Shown piece by piece: positions 1-7,670 of a stretch of DNA of 58,252 nucleotides; the stretch's first letter is position 1, and each line of letters starts with the position of its first letter. The DNA lies in the NCBI GenBank assembly GCA_049651845.1, contig JBASCW010000028.1, positions 1 to 58,252 on the forward strand, in the 5' to 3' direction. The notes beneath the pieces are model-generated. The model made no database searches and was not told where the DNA came from. It worked only from the letters and a program-made list of their open reading frames with translations. A program made the translations under genes and the position numbers. This DNA is from RBG-16-66-20 sp049651845. Lineage in GTDB: Bacteria > Pseudomonadota > Gammaproteobacteria > Burkholderiales > SG8-39.

Positions 1-63
1 GCCATCCTGGGTCACATCGGCACCACGCATCGTCGGCTTCCCTTTATTCTTCTCGACGATCAT
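1..63 (-). CDS. 5' end of a gene cut by the window edge, possibly an IS transposase
   Basis: Reading leftward, an open frame begins with ATG at 63 (MIVEKNKGKP...) and has a second in-frame ATG at 30 (MRGADVTQDG). The second start has a purine-rich AAAGGGA about 10 bases upstream and is probably the real one. The N-terminal pattern M-R-G-x-D-x-x-Q resembles the start of IS5/IS1182-type transposases as I remember them, but only about ten residues of that match are present. No domain or catalytic residue is visible, so this is a weak call. It could equally be an unrelated gene. Bases 64-119 hold two copies of ATGAATTC and no gene I can support. Confidence 0.3.
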   Translation of the reverse strand, partial: MIVEKNKGKPTMRGADVTQDG

Positions 64-119
64 TCGACAACGTATGAGGCGATGAATTCCATGAATTCGC
101 GGCGAATTTCAACAAACTG

Positions 120-695
120 CTAGGCGCTGACGCGATAGATCACCAGCGCGCCGAGCAGGTTCGGCAGCACCGAGACCGGCTCGCCGCCGGTCAGGACCAC
201 GCGCTCGAGGATGCGCAGCCGGAGCTTGGCGCACAGCGCCTCGAAATCCACCAGCGTGCAGTGGTGCACGTTCGGCGTGTCGTACCACTGGTAGGGCAGC
301 TCCTGCGACACCGGCATGTGGCCGGCGAGCGCGATCTGAACGCGCGCGCGCCAGTAGCCGAAGTTCGGGAACGAGACGATCACCTCGCGCCCTACGCGCA
401 GCATCTCCTGCAGGAGCGGCTCCTGGTGGTGGATCGCCTGCAGCGTCTCGGAGAGGATCACGCAGTCGAAGGATCGGTCCCCGAAAGCGGCCAGGCCGTC
501 CTCGAGGTCCATCTGCAGCACGTTGACGTCGTTCCTGAGGCACTGGATCACCAGCGCGTCGTCGATCTCGACGCCGTAGCCGGGCGCCTGGCGCTCGTCC
601 CACAGGCGCTGCAGCAGGCTGCCGTCGCCGCAGCCCAGGTCCAGCACGCGCGCGCCCGGCGCGACCCAGCGGACGATGGTGTCTTCCTCGGTCAT
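120..695 (-). CDS. metW: Methionine biosynthesis protein MetW
   Basis: A 191-residue protein with a class I SAM-dependent methyltransferase fold. The glycine-rich motif VLDLGCGDGSLL lies near residues 17-28, followed by an acidic strand (GYGVEIDD) typical of the SAM-binding Rossmann core. MetW is the constant partner of MetX in proteobacteria and is reported to be needed for MetX activity, although its own methyl-transfer role is unclear. The ATG overlaps the end of metX by 4 bases, so the two are translationally coupled and share the SAM-II riboswitch upstream of metX. Length and motif fit the family well. No unusual features. Confidence 0.93.
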   Translation of the reverse strand: MTEEDTIVRWVAPGARVLDLGCGDGSLLQRLWDERQAPGYGVEIDDALVIQCLRNDVNVLQMDLEDGLAAFGDRSFDCVILSETLQAIHHQEPLLQEMLRVGREVIVSFPNFGYWRARVQIALAGHMPVSQELPYQWYDTPNVHHCTLVDFEALCAKLRLRILERVVLTGGEPVSVLPNLLGALVIYRVSA

Positions 696-1810
696 AGCGC
701 GATGTTGCCGAAGTAGGCGCGCAGCGCTTCGTGGTAGCGCGGGTCCTCGAGCAGGAACGCGTCGTGCCCGTGCGGCGCGTCGTTCTCGATGTACGAAACG
801 ATGCGCCGGTTGTCCAGCAGCGCGCGCACGATTTCGTGCGAGCGCTGCGACGAGAAGCGCCAGTCGGAAGTGAACGAGACGACGAGGAAGTCGGCCTGCG
901 CGCGCGCGAAGGCCTTCGACAGGTCGCCGCCGTAGTCGGCCGCCGGGTCGTAGTAGTCGAGCGCCTTGGTGATGCGCAGGTAGGTGTTGGCGTCGAAGTA
1001 GCCGGCGAACTTGTCGCCCTGGTAGCGCAGGTAGGACTCGATCTCAAAGTCGATGTCGAAGTCGAAGCCGGGCGTCGTGCGCCGCAGCGCGCGGCCGAAC
1101 TTCTCCATCATCGCGTCGTCCGACAGGTAGGTGATGTGGCCGATCATGCGCGCGATGCGCAGGCCGCGACGCGGCACCACGCCCTTCTCGTAGTAGTGGC
1201 CACCGTGAAAATCCGGGTCGGTCATGATCGCCTGGCGCGCGACCTCGTTGAAGGCGATGTTCTGCGCCGACAGGCGCGGCGTGGCCGCGATCACGATCGC
1301 GTGGCGCACGCGCTCCGGATACGACAGCGCCCATTGCAGCGCCTGCATCGCGCCCAGCGACCCGCCCATCACCGCTGCGAAGCGCTCGATGCCGAGGCGT
1401 TCGGCGAGGCGCGCCTGAGCCGCGACCCAGTCCTCCACGGTGACCACCGGAAAGTCCGCGCCCCAGGGCTTGCCGCTCGCGGGGTTGGTCGAGGTCGGGC
1501 CCGTAGAGCCGAAGCACGAGCCGATGTAGTTGTTGCCGACGACGAAGAAGCGGTTGGTGTCGAGCGGCTTGCCGGGGCCGACCATGTTATCCCACCAGCC
1601 GACGTTGTCCGGCTCGTTTGCGTAGCGCCCGGCGACATGGTGCGATGCGTTCAGCGCATGGCAGACGAGCACGGCGTTCGAGCGCGCCGCGTTCAGCTCG
1701 CCGTAGGTCTCGTAGGCGATCTCGAACTCGGGCAGCACGGCGCCGCTCGACAATCTGAGCGGCTCGGTGAACTTCGCTTGCTTCGCCTCTACGATCACGG
1801 TCCGACCCAA
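692..1810 (-). CDS. metX: Homoserine O-acyltransferase MetX
   Basis: An alpha/beta-hydrolase-fold enzyme that acylates homoserine, the first committed step of methionine synthesis. The nucleophile elbow GGSLGAMQAL (Ser about 151) and the C-terminal catalytic His in APHGHDAFLLE are present, and GGSLGAMQAL is the MetX signature. Whether the donor is acetyl-CoA or succinyl-CoA cannot be decided here. Proteobacterial MetX proteins paired with MetW are often succinyltransferases. The annotated start is TTG at 1810. A GTG four codons later (1798) is an equally good choice. Neither has a clear Shine-Dalgarno sequence, because the start lies immediately after the T-run of the attenuator terminator. 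Expression is very probably controlled by the SAM-II element at 1849-1906. Confidence 0.93.
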   Translation of the reverse strand: MGRTVIVEAKQAKFTEPLRLSSGAVLPEFEIAYETYGELNAARSNAVLVCHALNASHHVAGRYANEPDNVGWWDNMVGPGKPLDTNRFFVVGNNYIGSCFGSTGPTSTNPASGKPWGADFPVVTVEDWVAAQARLAERLGIERFAAVMGGSLGAMQALQWALSYPERVRHAIVIAATPRLSAQNIAFNEVARQAIMTDPDFHGGHYYEKGVVPRRGLRIARMIGHITYLSDDAMMEKFGRALRRTTPGFDFDIDFEIESYLRYQGDKFAGYFDANTYLRITKALDYYDPAADYGGDLSKAFARAQADFLVVSFTSDWRFSSQRSHEIVRALLDNRRIVSYIENDAPHGHDAFLLEDPRYHEALRAYFGNIAL

Positions 1811-1848
1811 AAAGAAAAAACCCGTTCAGCTTGCGCGAGAACGGGTTT
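1811..1848 (-). terminator. Intrinsic terminator in the metX leader (riboswitch expression platform)
   Basis: On the minus strand the arms AAACCCGTTC (1848-1839) and GAACGGGTTT (1827-1818) form a perfect 10-bp stem. It has an 11-nt loop and is followed by a T-rich tract (1817-1811). This is a canonical intrinsic terminator placed between the SAM-II aptamer and the metX start, so it acts as an attenuator and not as the end of a gene. Its loop and 3' arm include the 12-nt segment that can instead pair with the aptamer. Confidence 0.9.
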
Positions 1849-1891
1849 CCGGTCTCTTTAGCGGCATTTGTAGAGCGCCCGCAAGCTGAAC
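1824..1891 (-). promoter_or_regulatory. Antiterminator pairing between SAM-II loop and terminator 3' arm
   Basis: In the RNA, the 12-nt segment GUUCAGCUUGCG (plus-strand 1891-1880, inside the aptamer loop) is perfectly complementary to CGCAAGCUGAAC (1835-1824, loop and 3' arm of the terminator). Pairing of the two would destroy the terminator stem and compete with the folded aptamer. That is the expected ON-state structure of a transcriptional riboswitch. The complementarity is read directly from the sequence. The regulatory logic is inferred. Confidence 0.75.
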
Positions 1892-1906
1892 ATCAAATCG
1901 GCGCTA
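1849..1906 (-). promoter_or_regulatory. SAM-II riboswitch upstream of metX
   Basis: The minus-strand RNA reads AGCGCC (P1 5' arm, 1905-1900), then GAUUUGA in the loop, GGCGCU (P1 3' arm, 1879-1874), then ACAAAUG and GCUAAAGA. This order of a short P1, a GAUUU loop and the tail AAAUG-x-x-GCUAAA is the SAM-II (metA/metX) consensus known mainly from alphaproteobacteria. SAM-II forms an H-type pseudoknot that binds S-adenosylmethionine and represses methionine genes. Position directly before metX supports the call. I did not model the pseudoknot pairing base by base. Confidence 0.8.
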
Positions 1907-1944
1907 TGGGTATAGTCTAGCACGGTGGGATAAAGGGGGTTGCC

Positions 1945-2595
1945 ATGCCGATCCTGCTTCGCGCGCTATGCCTCGTCGCGGCGCTCGCCGCCGCACCCGC
2001 CTGGTCGCAGCCGGCGCCCAGCTGGGACGATGCCAAGAAGGACGTGCTCGCCGACTACAGGAAACAGCAGCCCGGCGACAGGGTGCTCGAGATCACCGGC
2101 CCGGAGCGGAAAGAAGGCGTGGCGATCGTGATCCGCTACTACGGCGGGGCGACCGTGGAGCGCGCCGACAAATCCAAATCGAGCGACCGGTTCTGGGTCG
2201 AGTACCGGCTCTTCGGCAGCAAGTGGGAGCTGCAGACGGTCAAGGTCTACGAGCAGAACACGCAGGCCGACCTGCAGCCTCCGGCAGACGCACAGCAGAT
2301 CTTGCAGGCGGCGTGGCTTGGCGCCAAGTGCGAAGCCTTCGACGACCTCAAGGTCGCCATCGACGGTGCGCCGAAGTTCCAGATCGAGGCCACCTCCGAC
2401 CGCGCCAACGCCAAGCGCTGGTACGTCTACAGCGTCAAGGTGTCCGCAAAAGGTAACGGCAAGTTCCGCCTCTCCGAGGACGGCGCGGCCTACATCAATG
2501 CGACGCAGAACATGCTGCTCTGGAACCCGTCGTCGAAGTCGTGGAGCGTGGAGGCCCGGCACCTGAGGTGCACGGGATTTACGAAGAGGAACTGA
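1945..2595 (+). CDS. Secreted protein of unknown function, paralogue of the protein at 4778-5500
   Basis: 216 residues with a clear Sec signal peptide ending near AWSQ (residues 19-22), so probably periplasmic. No family is recognised. ATG 1945 has the ribosome-binding site AAAGGGGG just upstream. The mature part aligns by eye with the protein encoded convergently at 4778-5500. Both start with SW-x-x-x-x-K-x-x-x-x-x-x-x-K and share VERA-K and a C-terminal block around RW-x-x-Y-x-(V/L)-x-(V/I)-x-A-x-G. These two genes flank R-M cassette 1. The sequence is lysine- and tryptophan-rich with several beta-type stretches. The conserved Trp/Tyr spacing suggests a small all-beta or mixed fold, but this is a guess. 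Confidence 0.75.
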   Translation: MPILLRALCLVAALAAAPAWSQPAPSWDDAKKDVLADYRKQQPGDRVLEITGPERKEGVAIVIRYYGGATVERADKSKSSDRFWVEYRLFGSKWELQTVKVYEQNTQADLQPPADAQQILQAAWLGAKCEAFDDLKVAIDGAPKFQIEATSDRANAKRWYVYSVKVSAKGNGKFRLSEDGAAYINATQNMLLWNPSSKSWSVEARHLRCTGFTKRN

Positions 2596-2646
2596 ATGCA
2601 AAGTCTCTTGCTTCACGTTTTTCTGCTACAGCCGAAGCCTGAAAGC

Positions 2647-2666
2647 GCAATCTCTCGCAATCTCTC
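2647..2666. repeat. Tandem 10-bp direct repeat at the left edge of R-M cassette 1
   Basis: GCAATCTCTC occurs twice in tandem. It lies in the 156-base gap (2596-2751) between the core gene and the methyltransferase, at the point where base composition begins to fall. The same gap also holds the short inverted repeat ACACC-ATC-GGTGT (2703-2715) and the ribosome-binding site GAGGGA (2738-2743). The inverted repeat could be an operator for the methyltransferase gene, but it is too short to be sure. Confidence 0.5.
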
Positions 2667-2751
2667 AACTGTCGGCAGGCGTTGAAGGTACTGTTCTTAT
2701 CCACACCATCGGTGTAGAGTCCAATCGAGATTTTGATGAGGGATTGGGCGC

Positions 2752-3777
2752 GTGGCGAGAGCTAAGAAGAAGCTGAACGGTCACTATGCCATCCCTGCTA
2801 GCGCAATTCGGTTAGAGGCGAGGGAGCCCGTTCTTCCAGAAAAGCCTGCATATCGAACCGCTCTTGGTGCGGCTTACGTTGCCGATTCGCTGGAATTTCT
2901 GAGAGCGCTTCCTGACCAATCGATCAATCTAGTTCTTACTTCACCGCCGTATGCCCTTCACTTCAAGAAGGAATATGGAAATGTGGAGAAGCATGGTTAC
3001 GTTGCTTGGTTTCTGCCGTTTGCGCGAGAAATATTCCGGGTCCTAAGGCCGGATGGAAGTTTCGTCCTCAATATTGGCGGAAGCTTCAATCCGAGCACGC
3101 CGACGCGATCGCTCTATCACTTCAAGCTTTTGATTGCCCTTGTGGAAGAGGTTGGGTTTCATCTGGCACAAGAGTGCTTCTGGTACAACCCGGCGAAGCT
3201 GCCTGCGCCGGCTGAGTGGGTTACTGTTCGGCGACAGCGCGTAAAGGATTCCGTTGAATACGTGTGGTGGTTGTCGAAGACGGCGTGGCCAAAGGCGAAC
3301 AACCGGAATGTGCTTGTTCCCTACAGTGCAGACATGCAGCGCCTCATCAAGAGAGGATATCGAGCTAAGCTTCGTCCATCTGGCCATAACATTACGCACA
3401 AGTTTCAAGCAGATCGAGGCGGAGCAATTCCCGCAAACATAATTGAGAGGGGCAACAACGAGAGCAATTCGGAGTACATCAAAGCCTGCAGGGCCGCGAA
3501 CCTGAAAGTACATCCGGCGCGTTTCCCTGCTGCGCTCCCCGAATTCTTTATTAAGCTGTGCACTAAGCCTGGTGACACGGTTGTCGATCCCTTTGCTGGA
3601 AGTAATACGACGGGATACGTTGCCGAGACGCTTGGCCGACCTTGGATCGCTGTAGAGATGAACGCAGACTATGTAAACGCGAGCAAGTTGCGCTTTACCG
3701 CGCGGGGGGCAGGTCGTGAGAGAAAAAGAACTGATTCAGATTCTCAGCCGTCTTTACCCTTCGACTCGGTGGCCTAA
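2752..3777 (+). CDS. Type II DNA amino-methyltransferase (N4-cytosine or N6-adenine), cassette 1
   Basis: 341 residues, GTG start with GAGGGA 8 bases upstream. Motif IV TSPPY lies at residues 63-67 and motif I DPFAGSNTTG at 279-288. Motif IV before motif I makes this a beta-class (permuted) amino-methyltransferase. The S-P-P-Y form is most common in N4-cytosine enzymes, while D-P-P-Y is typical of N6-adenine enzymes, so m4C is the more likely product. The segment between the motifs (about 100-260) would hold the target recognition region. The gene overlaps the next one by 62 bases, so the two are a unit. Base composition is clearly lower in G+C than the neighbours, which points to transfer. 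It would protect the host from the nuclease encoded downstream. Confidence 0.9.
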   Translation: MARAKKKLNGHYAIPASAIRLEAREPVLPEKPAYRTALGAAYVADSLEFLRALPDQSINLVLTSPPYALHFKKEYGNVEKHGYVAWFLPFAREIFRVLRPDGSFVLNIGGSFNPSTPTRSLYHFKLLIALVEEVGFHLAQECFWYNPAKLPAPAEWVTVRRQRVKDSVEYVWWLSKTAWPKANNRNVLVPYSADMQRLIKRGYRAKLRPSGHNITHKFQADRGGAIPANIIERGNNESNSEYIKACRAANLKVHPARFPAALPEFFIKLCTKPGDTVVDPFAGSNTTGYVAETLGRPWIAVEMNADYVNASKLRFTARGAGRERKRTDSDSQPSLPFDSVA

Positions 3778-4693
3778 GCCGTTCAATCTGCTTCAGGGCA
3801 GAGTTCTCGTTCGGCAGGGAAAAGCAACTGCAGATGCTGCTCGTGAAGTCGGGACGACCGTTCCGCGGCTCAGCCGGATATTAGAAGCTGAAAGTTCTGT
3901 AGACGCGCTGCTTGGTGAGGATCGACCCGACGAGCAGGGTCGTAAACGTGTGCGGCAAATCCTTGGCAATTTAATCGTCGGGAAATGCGCAGAGATCTCG
4001 TTCGAAGAAATCTACAGGGAGCACACAAAGACTACCGAATTGGAGCTGCGAGACCTTCGAGAAGGTCGCTCCGATACGGACTATCGACTTTTCAATGGTA
4101 GGGGACGACCTGTCTATCGCATCAACATCAAATTTCACGGCTCGTTATTTCGTCGGGCAAAGGAAATGGTCGGTCTCGATCCGGAAGATTGTTTTGCTCT
4201 CGCGACCTATAAGATAAACGGCGCGCTGGAGAAGCAACAGAAGGACGAACTCCCCTATATCTTTGTTATTGTTAGTGTGCCGAATCTGACAGCGGATTCG
4301 ATTGGCGCCGCGGTGCCCAATGAACTTCAGGATTTCGTTGCGCACATAACCGCGAGCGAGGAAGTTCCGTTGAAGAGAAATATCGAGGATCGCGTTGTGG
4401 ATGTCCTGAGAGACGAGGGTCATCCCGCCTTCGACGAAACCAGACGGCGTATCCGGCAGGCGAATTGGTTTGTGCTTGGAGCAAAGAAAGCGGACAAGTT
4501 GCTCAGGACTCTGCTTTTTGAGCGGGTGTTCGCATTGCGCACGCGGAATTTTTCTAGACAGTTTGGAGGAGCCGAACTGGATATGCATTTCTCGCTTTCA
4601 AGGGATCTAACACCCTTGGCCACCTACCTAGACATGTTGAGAGATGCTGGCTATCCCAGGGTGACTACCCTATTGGAGCGCGGCGACTACTAA
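3716..4693 (+). CDS. Probable restriction endonuclease of an unfamiliar family, cassette 1
   Basis: 325 residues, GTG start inside the end of the methyltransferase gene (62-base overlap), preceded by a G-rich ribosome-binding site. I do not recognise a named family. The N-terminal part (about 25-60) looks like a small helical DNA-binding segment (GKATADAAREVGTTVPRLSR). A candidate nuclease core is D122 in SDTDYRLF followed by beta-strand VYRINIKFHG with N137-I-K139. This has the spacing of a PD-(D/E)xK site with Asn in place of the second acid, and E97/E98 lies upstream. A second conserved-looking block is DPEDCFALATYKI (155-167). Position, overlap and base composition support a restriction role. 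The catalytic assignment is inference only. Confidence 0.65.
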   Translation: MREKELIQILSRLYPSTRWPKPFNLLQGRVLVRQGKATADAAREVGTTVPRLSRILEAESSVDALLGEDRPDEQGRKRVRQILGNLIVGKCAEISFEEIYREHTKTTELELRDLREGRSDTDYRLFNGRGRPVYRINIKFHGSLFRRAKEMVGLDPEDCFALATYKINGALEKQQKDELPYIFVIVSVPNLTADSIGAAVPNELQDFVAHITASEEVPLKRNIEDRVVDVLRDEGHPAFDETRRRIRQANWFVLGAKKADKLLRTLLFERVFALRTRNFSRQFGGAELDMHFSLSRDLTPLATYLDMLRDAGYPRVTTLLERGDY

Positions 4694-4777
4694 ACTCTTG
4701 TCACACCCCGTTCAGTTCGCTACCGCCAGCAGCGCTCGGCACGAACGGCAAGAAAGATCCTGTCCACTTACAGGAGA

Positions 4778-5500
4778 CTACTTCGCCAGGCTGCAGTCGC
4801 GCGACTCGTTGACGTTCTTGATCATCTTGTCGTCGGCGACCCAGCTGCCGCCTTCGAGCTTGAGCACCGAGGAGTAGTCCTCGGGGGTGCAGCGGTATTT
4901 CTTCTGGTACATCTCGCGGCTGCCCTTGTCGGTGCCGGTGGCGGTGATCGCCAGTTTGTAGGTGATCCAGCGCCGCTCGCCGGATTGCTTCGGCTCGCTC
5001 TTCAGCACTTCCACCGAATGCACGTCGAAATCCGGGCGGTGCTTCTTCCAGGCGTCGGTGAAGGCCGCTGCCGCCTGGGCATGCGAGGGCAGGTCGCCCG
5101 CCTTCGCGGCAGTCAGGTCCTTGGCGTCACGCACTGCGACGCCTTTCGATTGCCAGGCGCCGCCCATGCGCTCGAACAGCGCCGCCACCTCGAAGCGCGC
5201 CTGCGTCTTGTTGGCACGCTCGACGGTGACGTCGGCGAGCTGGCGCGCAAAGGCGCCGCTGCGCTCGATCACTTTCGTTTCCCAGAGCCAGCCCCAGTAA
5301 TCGGTCGTTTGCGTCTGCCGCTCGGTGGCGTAGTACTGCAACTGCCCCTTCTTCTGGATCTTGAGGATCTTCTCGGTTGGATAGGTCTTCTTCCAGTGCT
5401 CGCGCAGCTGCTTTTCCACCGCGGGCCAGGACATGGTTCCTTGCGCGAGCGTGGTGAAGGAAAAGGTCGAGAAAACAAGAGCAAGAACAATCCGCGTCAT
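4778..5500 (-). CDS. Secreted protein of unknown function, paralogue of the protein at 1945-2595
   Basis: 240 residues with a signal peptide (MTRIVLALVFSTFSFTTLAQ) cleaved near residue 20, so probably periplasmic. No named domain is recognised. It resembles the product of 1945-2595 along most of its length, including the SW-x-x-x-x-K start of the mature part, VERANK near residue 92 and the RRWITYKLAITATG block near 175. It has an extra C-terminal stretch with Cys in YRCTPEDYSS and SRDCSLAK, which could form a disulfide. The ATG overlaps the stop of the upstream CoA-transferase gene (ATGA), so it is translationally coupled to that gene and is the last gene of the long minus-strand run. Confidence 0.75.
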   Translation of the reverse strand: MTRIVLALVFSTFSFTTLAQGTMSWPAVEKQLREHWKKTYPTEKILKIQKKGQLQYYATERQTQTTDYWGWLWETKVIERSGAFARQLADVTVERANKTQARFEVAALFERMGGAWQSKGVAVRDAKDLTAAKAGDLPSHAQAAAAFTDAWKKHRPDFDVHSVEVLKSEPKQSGERRWITYKLAITATGTDKGSREMYQKKYRCTPEDYSSVLKLEGGSWVADDKMIKNVNESRDCSLAK

Positions 5501-6702
5501 GGTCCCGCCCCGTCTTTGGCGGCCCCTCCCGCAATCATGCGCTCGATCGCGTCATCTTTGTAGCCCGCCTCGCGCAGCACCTCGCGCGTGTGCTCGCCGA
5601 AGCGCGGCGCGTGGCGCCGGTACTCGGGCACCGACTCGGACCATTCCGAGGGGACCGCGGTCGCGCGGATGCGGCCCTCGCTCGGGTGCTCGACCTCGCG
5701 GAAGTAGCCGGTCGCCGCGAGGTGCGGGTCTTGCAGGACGTCCTCCAGCGAGTTCATGCGTTGCACCGGAATGTCGGCGGCCTCCAGCGCCTCGAGCCAT
5801 TCGGCCGTGGTGCGCTTCTTCATCTCGGCGGCGATCAGCGCGTAGGCGCCCTCGAAGTCGCGGCTGCGCGCCTCCTGCGTGGCGAAGCGCGCATCAGCCA
5901 GCAGCTCGGGCCGGCCGATGAGCCGGAAGAACTCGCGCCAGTGCTTGTCGTTGTAGACCAGCACGCAGATGAGGCCGTCCTTGGTCTGGTACGGCGCGCG
6001 CCCTTTGGCCAGCATGCGCCCATAGCCGAGGCCGCCCTGCGGCGGCAGGAAGGTTTCGCCGGCGAGGTGCTCGCCAAGCACGAGCGGCAGCAGGCTCTCG
6101 AACATCGGCACGTCGATGCGCTGGCCGCGGCCGCTCTTCTCGCGCCAATACAGGCCCGCGCACACCGCGTTCACGATGTGCAGCGCCGTCGCGCGGTCGG
6201 CGACGATGGCCGGCAGGTAGCGCGGCGACCCGCCGCCCGCCTGGCGGTGCAGCCACGGCAGGCCGACGGCGCCCTGGATCAGGTCGTCGTACGCGGCCTT
6301 CGCCGCGTAGGGGCCGCGCTGCGAATAGCCGAAGGCGCCCACGTAGAGCAGCCGCGGGTTCGCCGCGCGCAGCTGCTCGTAGCCGAGCTTGAGGCGCGCC
6401 ATCGCCTGCGGCCGGATGTTGTAGACGAGGACGTCGGAGCGCTTCGCGAGCGCGAGACAGGCGGCGCGGCCCTGGTCCTGCTTCAGGTCGAGCACTACCG
6501 AGCGCTTGTTGCGGTTGGCGTTCAGGAAGATGTGCCCCATGGCCTTGGAACGCATCGGCGCGTTGTGCCGCATGACGTCGCCTTCGGGCGGCTCGACCTT
6601 GACCACGTCGGCGCCGTAGTCGGCGAGGATCTGGGTCGCGTACGGACCCATCACCACCGTGGTGAGGTCGAGTACGCGTACCCCGTCGAGCGGGCCTGCC
6701 AT
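5497..6702 (-). CDS. Class III CoA-transferase (CaiB/BaiF family)
   Basis: 401 residues when started at ATG 6702 (MAGPLDGVRVLDLTTVVMGP), the usual N-terminus of this family. The open frame extends further upstream, but that part reads as unrelated low-complexity sequence. Family III enzymes move CoA between carboxylic acids through an aspartyl-CoA thioester. Recognisable blocks are ADYGADVVKVEPPEGD, NRNKRSVVLDLK and the C-terminal RHAPRFGEHTREVL. The substrate cannot be told from sequence. It is 10 bases from the upstream Bug receptor gene, so receptor and CoA-transferase may deal with the same organic acid. Cytoplasmic. Confidence 0.9.
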   Translation of the reverse strand: MAGPLDGVRVLDLTTVVMGPYATQILADYGADVVKVEPPEGDVMRHNAPMRSKAMGHIFLNANRNKRSVVLDLKQDQGRAACLALAKRSDVLVYNIRPQAMARLKLGYEQLRAANPRLLYVGAFGYSQRGPYAAKAAYDDLIQGAVGLPWLHRQAGGGSPRYLPAIVADRATALHIVNAVCAGLYWREKSGRGQRIDVPMFESLLPLVLGEHLAGETFLPPQGGLGYGRMLAKGRAPYQTKDGLICVLVYNDKHWREFFRLIGRPELLADARFATQEARSRDFEGAYALIAAEMKKRTTAEWLEALEAADIPVQRMNSLEDVLQDPHLAATGYFREVEHPSEGRIRATAVPSEWSESVPEYRRHAPRFGEHTREVLREAGYKDDAIERMIAGGAAKDGAGP

Positions 6703-6712
6703 GTCGCTTCGC

Positions 6713-7660
6713 CTACTGGGGCTGAATGCCGGCTTCCTTGGCCATCTTTCCCCACTTGGCGATCTCGGACTTGATGAACGCCTCGAGCTGCACCGGATCC
6801 ATCGGCGCGACATCGGTGCCGAGCAGTGCGAATTTTTCCTTGATTTCGTTTTTCCGAAGGGATTTCGAGGTCGCATCAAAAAGCACTTGAACGATTTCCT
6901 TCGGCGTACCGGCCGGCGCCATCAGCGCGAACCAGGCGATCAGCTCGTAGCCCTTCAGCTCCTCGGCGATGGCGGGCACTTCGGGCGCGAGCGGCGAGCG
7001 CCTCTCCGAGGTCACAGCGAGGCCCTTCAGCTTGCCGCCCTTTTGCTGCGCGAGCGCGTTGGCGAGGTCGGCGAAGGTGAAGCTGATCGAGCCGCCCATT
7101 ACATTGGTGATCGCTTCGGGCAGGCCCTTGAACGGCACGTCCACGAAGTCGACCTTGCCCATCGAGCGCATCATCGCCTGCGACACCTGCGAGCCAGCCG
7201 AGCCGTAGCCGCCCGAGAGCTTGCCCGGATTGGCCTTGGCGTAGGCGAGGAACTCCTTGAAGGATTTCGCCGGGAAGTCGGCCGGCACCATCAGCATGAA
7301 CGAGATCGTGCCCAGGCGCGCCACGGGCGCGAAGTCCTTCACCGGGTCGTAGCGCAGTTGCTTGAACAGCGCGGGCGCCGCCGCCTGCGGCGTGTTGGTC
7401 GACACCATCAGCGTGTAGCCGTCGGGCGCGCTCTTGGCCACGCCCTCGGCGGCGATGGTGCCCTGCGCGCCGGGCTTGTTGTCGACCACAAAGGGCTGGC
7501 CGAGCGCGCCCTGCAGCTCCTGGCCGATCACGCGCGCGATCTGGTCGGTGGCGCTGCCGGCCGGGAAGGGCACGACCAGCTTGACCGGCTTCGAAGGATA
7601 GCCCTGCGCGCCCGCATGGCAGGACAGGATCGTGCCGAGAAGAATCCAGAACCTTTTCAT
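6713..7660 (-). CDS. Bug-family (TctC-like) periplasmic solute-binding receptor
   Basis: 315 residues with a signal peptide ending at CHAGAQ and then YPSKPVKLVVPFPAGSATD, the standard Bug start. Also present are GQPFVVDNKPGAQG, DGYTLM and the YDPVKDFAPV block that shape the ligand pocket. These proteins bind carboxylates in the periplasm for tripartite tricarboxylate transporters. No TctA or TctB membrane genes are near, so this is an orphan receptor that must use a distant transporter or serve in sensing. It follows ptsI by 10 bases and precedes the CoA-transferase gene. The ligand is unknown. Confidence 0.93.
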   Translation of the reverse strand: MKRFWILLGTILSCHAGAQGYPSKPVKLVVPFPAGSATDQIARVIGQELQGALGQPFVVDNKPGAQGTIAAEGVAKSAPDGYTLMVSTNTPQAAAPALFKQLRYDPVKDFAPVARLGTISFMLMVPADFPAKSFKEFLAYAKANPGKLSGGYGSAGSQVSQAMMRSMGKVDFVDVPFKGLPEAITNVMGGSISFTFADLANALAQQKGGKLKGLAVTSERRSPLAPEVPAIAEELKGYELIAWFALMAPAGTPKEIVQVLFDATSKSLRKNEIKEKFALLGTDVAPMDPVQLEAFIKSEIAKWGKMAKEAGIQPQ

Positions 7661-7670
7661 CTAGCCTCCC

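Noticed and set aside
2703..2715. ACACC-ATC-GGTGT as a controller-protein box for cassette 1
   Set aside because: Only 5-bp arms, no second half-site and no controller gene, so it is mentioned but not called.
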